Source of the DNA: Prevotellaceae bacterium
GTDB taxonomy: Bacteria; Bacteroidota; Bacteroidia; Bacteroidales; Bacteroidaceae
Direction: 5' to 3'
DNA: 10,751 nt
Assembly: GCA_022508685.1 (NCBI GenBank)
Contig: JAFLUS010000037.1
Coordinates: 1 to 10,751, forward strand
Each line of letters opens with the position of its first letter. Position 1 is the stretch's first letter. The notes beneath the pieces are model-generated. The model saw nothing but the letters and a program-made list of their open reading frames with translations. It made no database searches and had not been told where the DNA came from. Positions 6,223-10,751 of the stretch are shown in pieces. The position numbers and the translations under genes were made by a program.

Positions 6223-8085
6223 ATGACTGACATCGAAAATCGCAACGAGGACATCCAGCAAGAGCCCGTTGCAGAAAACCTGAACGAAACTGCCGCTGCA
6301 GAAGAGGCTGCAGTTGTAACCAACGAAGAGAACGTGGCTGACACGACCGAGCCCACAGCGACTGACGTTGCCGAAGCACCCGTTTCGACCGTCTACGAAA
6401 CCACAGCCGACATTCTCGCACGTCTTCAAGAAATGGCTGAAGGAGAGCAACCCATCTCCCGCCAAGAAGTGGATGGACTGAAGAGCCAGTTCTACCGCCT
6501 CAACAAACAACAGCAAGAAGATGCCTACAAAGCATTCATCGACGGAGGAGGCAATCCCGACGAGTATCTGCCTGCCCCCAACACCGATGAACAGGCATTC
6601 AAGGAACAAATGGCGATTGTCCGCGAAAAACGTGCTGCACAACACGAGGCTGAAATTCAGACGTTGGAAGAAAACTATCAGAAGAAGTTAGCCATCATCG
6701 ACAAAATCAAGGAAATACTTGCCACGCCCGACGAAGTCAATCGTTTCTACAACGATTTCAAGGCACTCCAACAGCAGTGGAACGACATCCGCCAAGTGCC
6801 TGCCGAGAAAGCCACTGACCTGTGGAAGACCTACCAAGTCTACGTCGAGCAATTCTACGACACACTCAAACTCAACAACGAGTTCCGTGCCTACGACTTC
6901 AAGAAGAACCTCGAACTCAAGACCGCACTCTGCGAACGTGCCGAGAAGTTGGAAGAAGAAGAGGACGTCGTCAGCGCCTTCCGCCAGTTGCAACAACTCC
7001 ACCAAGAATTCCGCGAAATCGGTCCCGTCGACCGCGAACTGCGTGAAAGCATCTGGACACGTTTCAAGACGGCATCGACCGTCATCAACAAGCGCCACCA
7101 AGACTTCTTCGAAGCACGCAAGGCACAGGAGAACGAAAATCTGGAGAAGAAGACGGCCATCTGCGAGCAAGTAGAAGCCTTCGACCTCGACAGCCTCAAG
7201 ACTTTTGCCGACTGGAACGCCGTTTCGGAAAAGATTATCGCCTTGCAAAGCGAATGGAAAACCATCGGGTTCGCCCCACAAAAGACGAATGTCAAGATTT
7301 ACGAACGCTTCCGTGCGGCTTGCGACGCCTTCTTCACGCGCAAAGCCGAATTCTTCAAAACCGTCCGCGATTCGCTCAACACCAACCTCCACCTGAAGCA
7401 GGAACTTTGCGAAAAGGCTGAAGCACTGCAGAACAGCACCGAGTGGAAGGAAACGACCGACGCACTCGTCGCACTGCAAAAGCAATGGAAAGAGATTGGC
7501 ACCGTTCCCAAGAAGTACAGCGACGAAATCTGGAAACGCTTCAACACGGCTTGCGATACCTTCTTCGAAGCCAAGAAAGCGGCAAACTCCACCCAACACA
7601 CCGAACAGCAGGAGAACTTGCAGAAGAAGCAAGCCATCATCGACTCGCTGGCTGCCATCGACCCATCTGCGACCGACGAAGATTTCCGCCAGCAACTGCG
7701 CGACGCACAAGCGCAATGGAACGAAATCGGACACGTACCCTATCGCGAGAAGGAAAACATCTACAAAGCCTTCCGTGCCCAGATGGACCGCCTCTACGGC
7801 GCACTCAACGAGTCGGCAACCCGACGCCGCATCAACCGCTTCCGCACTGAAGTGAAGGACACTGACGGAAAGGTGCGCGAACGTCTGCTCCGCCAGTTCG
7901 ACATCCTCAAGAACGAAATCAAGACTTACGAGAACAACCTCGGTTTCCTCACGCTGTCGTCCAAGTCGAAGAGTGGAAACGCACTCGTCGAAGAACTCAA
8001 CCGCAAGGTTGACAAACTGCGTGCCGACCTCGACGAAATCCGTCAGAAAATCGCCGCACTCGACGAAGCCGCAGCCGAGAATTAA
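6223..8085 (+). CDS. DUF349 repeat protein
   Basis: The protein has 620 residues from ATG 6223; a GTG directly before it at 6220 is a less likely start. The first 60 residues are acidic and low-complexity. Most of the rest is charged, helical and coiled-coil-like, with five DUF349 units marked by a W/F-x-x-I-(G)-x-x-P motif near residues 186, 263, 345, 422 and 499, about 77 residues apart. The tail holds the conserved ENNLGF motif (570-575) and a final coiled coil. No signal peptide or membrane segment is visible, so it is probably cytoplasmic. Long multi-DUF349 proteins of this layout are common in Bacteroidetes, and their function is not established. The gene has its own promoter core (6090), a long leader and a strong terminator (8109-8151), so it appears monocistronic. 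Confidence 0.9.
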   Translation: MTDIENRNEDIQQEPVAENLNETAAAEEAAVVTNEENVADTTEPTATDVAEAPVSTVYETTADILARLQEMAEGEQPISRQEVDGLKSQFYRLNKQQQEDAYKAFIDGGGNPDEYLPAPNTDEQAFKEQMAIVREKRAAQHEAEIQTLEENYQKKLAIIDKIKEILATPDEVNRFYNDFKALQQQWNDIRQVPAEKATDLWKTYQVYVEQFYDTLKLNNEFRAYDFKKNLELKTALCERAEKLEEEEDVVSAFRQLQQLHQEFREIGPVDRELRESIWTRFKTASTVINKRHQDFFEARKAQENENLEKKTAICEQVEAFDLDSLKTFADWNAVSEKIIALQSEWKTIGFAPQKTNVKIYERFRAACDAFFTRKAEFFKTVRDSLNTNLHLKQELCEKAEALQNSTEWKETTDALVALQKQWKEIGTVPKKYSDEIWKRFNTACDTFFEAKKAANSTQHTEQQENLQKKQAIIDSLAAIDPSATDEDFRQQLRDAQAQWNEIGHVPYREKENIYKAFRAQMDRLYGALNESATRRRINRFRTEVKDTDGKVRERLLRQFDILKNEIKTYENNLGFLTLSSKSKSGNALVEELNRKVDKLRADLDEIRQKIAALDEAAAEN

Positions 8086-8108
8086 GCCACGCGCATTCTC
8101 CTTTTCTT

Positions 8109-8151
8109 ACTCCGGAAATCTGTCCTCTTCGACAGATTTTCGGAGTTTTTT
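8109..8151 (+). terminator. Strong intrinsic terminator of the DUF349 gene
   Basis: Arms 8109-8124 and 8131-8146 pair over 16 bp with a single G.U, around the 6-base loop CTCTTC. A run of six T (8146-8151) follows directly. The structure starts 23 bases after the stop codon. Confidence 0.93.
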
Positions 8152-8191
8152 CGGTGCATCCCCACGCAAACTGCACTTTTTTACCCATTCT

Positions 8192-8223
8192 TTTCACTAT
8201 CTTAAATTAAATACGTACCTTTG
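8192..8223 (+). promoter_or_regulatory. Promoter of the CNNM/CBS gene
   Basis: TACCTTTG (8216-8223) matches the Bacteroidetes -7 consensus. Twenty bases upstream, TTTC (8192-8195) is a near match to the -33 TTTG. Transcription would start near 8228, giving a leader of about 25 nt before ATG 8254. Confidence 0.65.
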
Positions 8224-8253
8224 CACACGATTTAATCGACGCATTCACACTGT

Positions 8254-9402
8254 ATGAATTCAGATCCTTATCCGGCGGAAACGATAGCCGCCATACAACC
8301 ACTTCTTGTCGTTTTGAAAGAAAACGCCAATTTTACTCCCCTCATTACCTACATTCTTTTAGCATTGGTCGTTTCGTCCATCTGCTCTGTCCTCGAAGCC
8401 ACGTTGCTGTCTACGCCCATGTCGTTCATCAACACGCTCGAGCAACAAGGAGTGAAGGGAGCCGACCGACTCAAAGCACTGAAATCGAACATTGACCGCC
8501 CCATTTCAGCCATCCTCGTTGTCAACACCATTGCCAACACCGTTGGCGCATCGTTCGTCGGCAGCGAAGCCGCACAACTCTTCAACAGCACTGGCGTAGG
8601 CGTCGTTTCGGGTATCTTCACCTTCTGCATCTTGGTATTCAGCGAAATCATCCCGAAGACCATCGGTTCCAATCATTGGCGCAAACTCGCCATTCCGGCA
8701 TCCGGCATCATTCGCGGTATGATTGTCATCACCTACCCCATCGTCTTTCTCCTTGAACGACTTACCCGCTTCATCTCCAACCGCACATCAGCCCAAGTGT
8801 CGGTCAGCCGCGAAGAGGTTGCCGCCATGGTCACGACGGGTGCCGAAGAGGGCGTGTTGGAGAAAGAGGAGAACAAGATGATACAGAACCTCCTCAAACT
8901 CGACCAGTTCACCGCCCACGAAATTATGACGCCCTCGAGCGTCGTCACGATGGCGGAAAGTTCGCAAACCATCCGCGACTTCTACAACAGCGACGACTTT
9001 GCCAAGTTCAGCCGCATTCCTATCTACGAAGAGGAAAACGACGACTACATCACAGGCTACGTCCTCAAGCAGGAAATTCTCGAAAAATTGGCGCAAGACC
9101 AGTTCAAGACCAAACTCAAAGACCTCGCCCGCCCCATCCTCACGTTCAACGAAGACGCGCCCGTTTCCCACATTTGGGAAACCTTCCTCGCCAAAAAGGA
9201 GCACATTTGCGTCATCATCGACGAATATGGTTCCATGCGCGGCATCGTCACCCTCGAAGACGTCATCGAAACGATGCTCGGCTTTGAGATTGTTGACGAG
9301 AAAGACGAAGTCGTCGATATGCAGGAATTGGCAAAAGCACAATGGAAGCAAGTGCAGAAACGCCAAAAGACCATGGTACAAAACGTAAAGAGCGAAGCCT
9401 GA
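8254..9402 (+). CDS. CNNM transmembrane / CBS-pair protein (hemolysin-like, CorC-related)
   Basis: The 382 residues show an N-terminal CNNM (DUF21) membrane domain with hydrophobic segments at about 29-51, 86-104, 115-133 and 146-168, including the EIIPKT motif (131-136). A cytoplasmic CBS pair follows: the first CBS around 222-280 (IMTPSSVVTM), the second around 285-345 with the hallmark DEYGSMRGIVTLEDVIETMLG (323-343). Relatives such as CorC/YfjD and the CNNM proteins move or sense divalent cations, chiefly Mg2+, at the inner membrane. The old name hemolysin is historical. The C-terminal CorC/HlyC domain common in the wider family is absent; the protein ends about 40 residues after the second CBS with a charged tail. 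ATG 8254 is the first start after the promoter. Ion specificity is not readable here. Confidence 0.9.
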   Translation: MNSDPYPAETIAAIQPLLVVLKENANFTPLITYILLALVVSSICSVLEATLLSTPMSFINTLEQQGVKGADRLKALKSNIDRPISAILVVNTIANTVGASFVGSEAAQLFNSTGVGVVSGIFTFCILVFSEIIPKTIGSNHWRKLAIPASGIIRGMIVITYPIVFLLERLTRFISNRTSAQVSVSREEVAAMVTTGAEEGVLEKEENKMIQNLLKLDQFTAHEIMTPSSVVTMAESSQTIRDFYNSDDFAKFSRIPIYEEENDDYITGYVLKQEILEKLAQDQFKTKLKDLARPILTFNEDAPVSHIWETFLAKKEHICVIIDEYGSMRGIVTLEDVIETMLGFEIVDEKDEVVDMQELAKAQWKQVQKRQKTMVQNVKSEA

Positions 9403-9417
9403 AGCCTCGCTCTTTTT
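9387..9417. terminator. Terminator hairpin enclosing the CNNM gene's stop codon
   Basis: Arms AAAGAGCGA (9387-9395) and TCGCTCTTT (9407-9415) pair perfectly over 9 bp, and T-rich sequence follows on the plus strand (to 9424). The stop codon TGA (9400-9402) sits in the loop, so the last codons of the gene form the left arm. On the minus strand the same hairpin lies downstream of tilS and may terminate it too. Confidence 0.8.
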
Positions 9418-9434
9418 CTTTTCCACTTTCTGTA

Positions 9435-9451
9435 CTGCAATCTCATTGCAG
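9435..9451 (-). terminator. Small hairpin spanning the tilS stop codon
   Basis: CTGCAAT (9435-9441) and ATTGCAG (9445-9451) are exact reverse complements around a 3-base loop that overlaps the tilS stop codon (9443-9445). No T-tract follows on the minus strand, so it is probably an accessory 3' structure rather than a terminator by itself. Confidence 0.35.
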
Positions 9452-10720
9452 CCACTCCAGCACCAGCACTTCCCGCGTCCTTTCATCCACACGGAACGTC
9501 TCCGAACTGCGCCGTCCTACAACCCACGCAATATCATCGCCACACACCCACACATACTGCCGCTCCTTGTCGCGTCGGTTCAGTTTCAAATCCGTCAGAA
9601 AGTCGCTCACCAACTTCTCGCCCTTCATGCCAAACGGACGGAAGCGGTCGCCTTGCTGCACTAATCGCAGGCACTCCTCGCCCTTCACCTTCGCCGCATC
9701 CATATAGGCAAACTTCGGTGACGGGTCGAAACGGAAATCCTCCGACATCTTCACCACCATTCGTCGCAGCACAGGCGGCTGCAGCGGTTCGTCCGTCGCA
9801 CTGATGAGCCACTGCTCGCGGTCTACCAACACACGATGAGTCGGCGAGTAAAAACTGCAGCCCACGCTGTTTCGGCATTTCATCATATCCTCCAACTGCG
9901 AACGGCGAAACCCAAACGGCGACAATATCTCGTGCAACACCGACAACGGCGACGGCGCACTCATCACGCGGTCAATGCTCACCGCATCTGCTCCGTCGAT
10001 ACTTGCCGCCACAAATTCGTCCACACAATAGCGGTACATCCGTTCCGCTTCCGCCACATTCTCCATCGTTACAGCCAAATTCTCGTCCACCGACGGATTT
10101 AGTTCACGCAGCAACGGCAACACCTCCAACCTCACCTTATTGCGCAGGTAAACACTCTCCAAATTCGTGGAATCTACCACATAATCCTGTTCTTTCTCCG
10201 TCAAAAATGCCATTACTTCGTCGCGCGACAAGCACAGCAACGGACGCACAACGCGCCCATTCTTCGGACGCATACCCGCCAATCCGCGCACACCCGTTCC
10301 GCGCACCAAGTTCAGCAGCATCGTCTCCACATTGTCGTCCCGATGATGAGCCACAGCCACACACTCGCATCCTTGCTCCCGCCGCAGTTGCTCAAACCAT
10401 TTGTAACGCAACTGCCGTGCAGCCATCTCAATACTGACGTGCCGTTCTGCCGCAAACGCCCGAGTGTCGAACGCCCGCACGTGCAACGGCACACCCATTG
10501 CTTCGCACAATCGCCGTACAAACGCCTCATCGCGGTCGCTCTCCGCCGCTCGCAATTGGAAATTGCAATGTGCCACTTCCACCCTCACACCCATCTCCAC
10601 CAACATCCGCAGCAGACACACCGAATCGGCACCTCCGCTCACGGCACACACCACCCTACTCCCGTCCTGCCACAACGCATGACGCGCCACGAATTGCCTG
10701 ACTTTCTCCATTGTATTCAT
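9443..10720 (-). CDS. tilS: tRNA(Ile)-lysidine synthetase
   Basis: This cytoplasmic enzyme uses ATP and lysine to convert the wobble cytidine of the CAU-anticodon isoleucine tRNA to lysidine, so that AUA codons are read as Ile. The 425 residues carry the PP-loop SGGADS (28-33), the HHRDDNVET motif (125-133), the DSTN-x6-RN-x-x-R signature (about 185-197), and a C-terminal TilS domain (about 355-425) with the RFRPFG and F-L-x-D-L-K motifs. Length and order are normal for the family, and nothing is missing. ATG 10720 is the first start; ATG 10711 (Met4) is the alternative. A promoter core ends only 4 bases before ATG 10720. The gene is convergent with the CNNM/CBS gene. Confidence 0.96.
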   Translation of the reverse strand: MNTMEKVRQFVARHALWQDGSRVVCAVSGGADSVCLLRMLVEMGVRVEVAHCNFQLRAAESDRDEAFVRRLCEAMGVPLHVRAFDTRAFAAERHVSIEMAARQLRYKWFEQLRREQGCECVAVAHHRDDNVETMLLNLVRGTGVRGLAGMRPKNGRVVRPLLCLSRDEVMAFLTEKEQDYVVDSTNLESVYLRNKVRLEVLPLLRELNPSVDENLAVTMENVAEAERMYRYCVDEFVAASIDGADAVSIDRVMSAPSPLSVLHEILSPFGFRRSQLEDMMKCRNSVGCSFYSPTHRVLVDREQWLISATDEPLQPPVLRRMVVKMSEDFRFDPSPKFAYMDAAKVKGEECLRLVQQGDRFRPFGMKGEKLVSDFLTDLKLNRRDKERQYVWVCGDDIAWVVGRRSSETFRVDERTREVLVLEWLQ

Positions 10721-10724
10721 GTCG

Positions 10725-10732
10725 CAAAGATA
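10725..10732 (-). promoter_or_regulatory. Promoter core (TATCTTTG) of tilS
   Basis: Read on the minus strand, TATCTTTG matches the Bacteroidetes -7 consensus TAnnTTTG. It ends at 10725, four bases before ATG 10720. The -33 element would fall at or beyond the right edge of the window and cannot be judged. Transcription would start at or next to the start codon. Confidence 0.55.
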
Positions 10733-10751
10733 AGCATAATCCGTGAAAATC

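Noticed and set aside
6688..7734. 348-residue minus-strand open frame
   Set aside because: It is antisense to the DUF349 gene, rich in Phe and Leu as expected from reversed Lys/Glu codons, and matches no family.
8788..9492. 234-residue minus-strand open frame
   Set aside because: It is antisense to the clear CNNM/CBS coding sequence and has no domain or promoter of its own.

Overview
The window looks like chromosomal DNA from a member of the Bacteroidales, most likely Prevotella-like. Three kinds of evidence agree. Promoter cores match the Bacteroidetes form TAnnTTTG upstream of four transcription units (TACCTTTG twice, TAGATTTG, TATCTTTG). No gene has a convincing Shine-Dalgarno site. The gene families (DUF6057 membrane protein, eukaryotic-type glycogen branching enzyme, multi-repeat DUF349 protein, CNNM/CBS protein lacking the CorC/HlyC tail) are typical of this order. 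This assignment is inference from family knowledge, not from a database search.

Layout: positions 1-239 hold no gene, but they contain a striking imperfect inverted repeat (about 10-158) that can fold into one long interrupted hairpin. Next comes a small, visibly AT-richer gene for a predicted lipoprotein (240-863, +). A G.U-tolerant hairpin at 874-914 separates it from a convergent minus-strand cluster. In transcription order that cluster is: a secreted protein of 14 MORN repeats (5838-4711), a YhcH/YjgK/YiaL-family protein (4675-4232), a glycogen branching enzyme (4208-2190), and a DUF6057 membrane protein (about 2181-913). Gaps are 35, 23 and about 8 bases, so this is probably one operon. 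A good promoter sits at 5888-5918.

The 5839-6222 intergenic region is divergent. It carries that minus-strand promoter inside a short interspersed-looking sequence with an 18-base imperfect direct repeat. It also carries a plus-strand promoter core at 6090 with a roughly 120-nt leader that begins with a perfect 8-bp hairpin. The plus-strand genes are a five-repeat DUF349 protein (6223-8085), closed by a strong intrinsic terminator, and a separately promoted CNNM/CBS membrane protein (8254-9402). The window ends with convergent tilS (10720-9443, -), whose visible promoter core is so close to its ATG that the mRNA may be leaderless.

Most genes are conserved housekeeping or order-specific families. 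The branching enzyme links the operon to glycogen, and YhcH-family proteins act on small sugars, but the roles of the MORN and DUF6057 partners are unknown. I see no phage, CRISPR, toxin-antitoxin, rRNA or tRNA gene. The parts least explained by known features are the left-end palindromic element with its AT-rich lipoprotein gene, and the conserved-looking MORN/YhcH/branching-enzyme/DUF6057 cluster.
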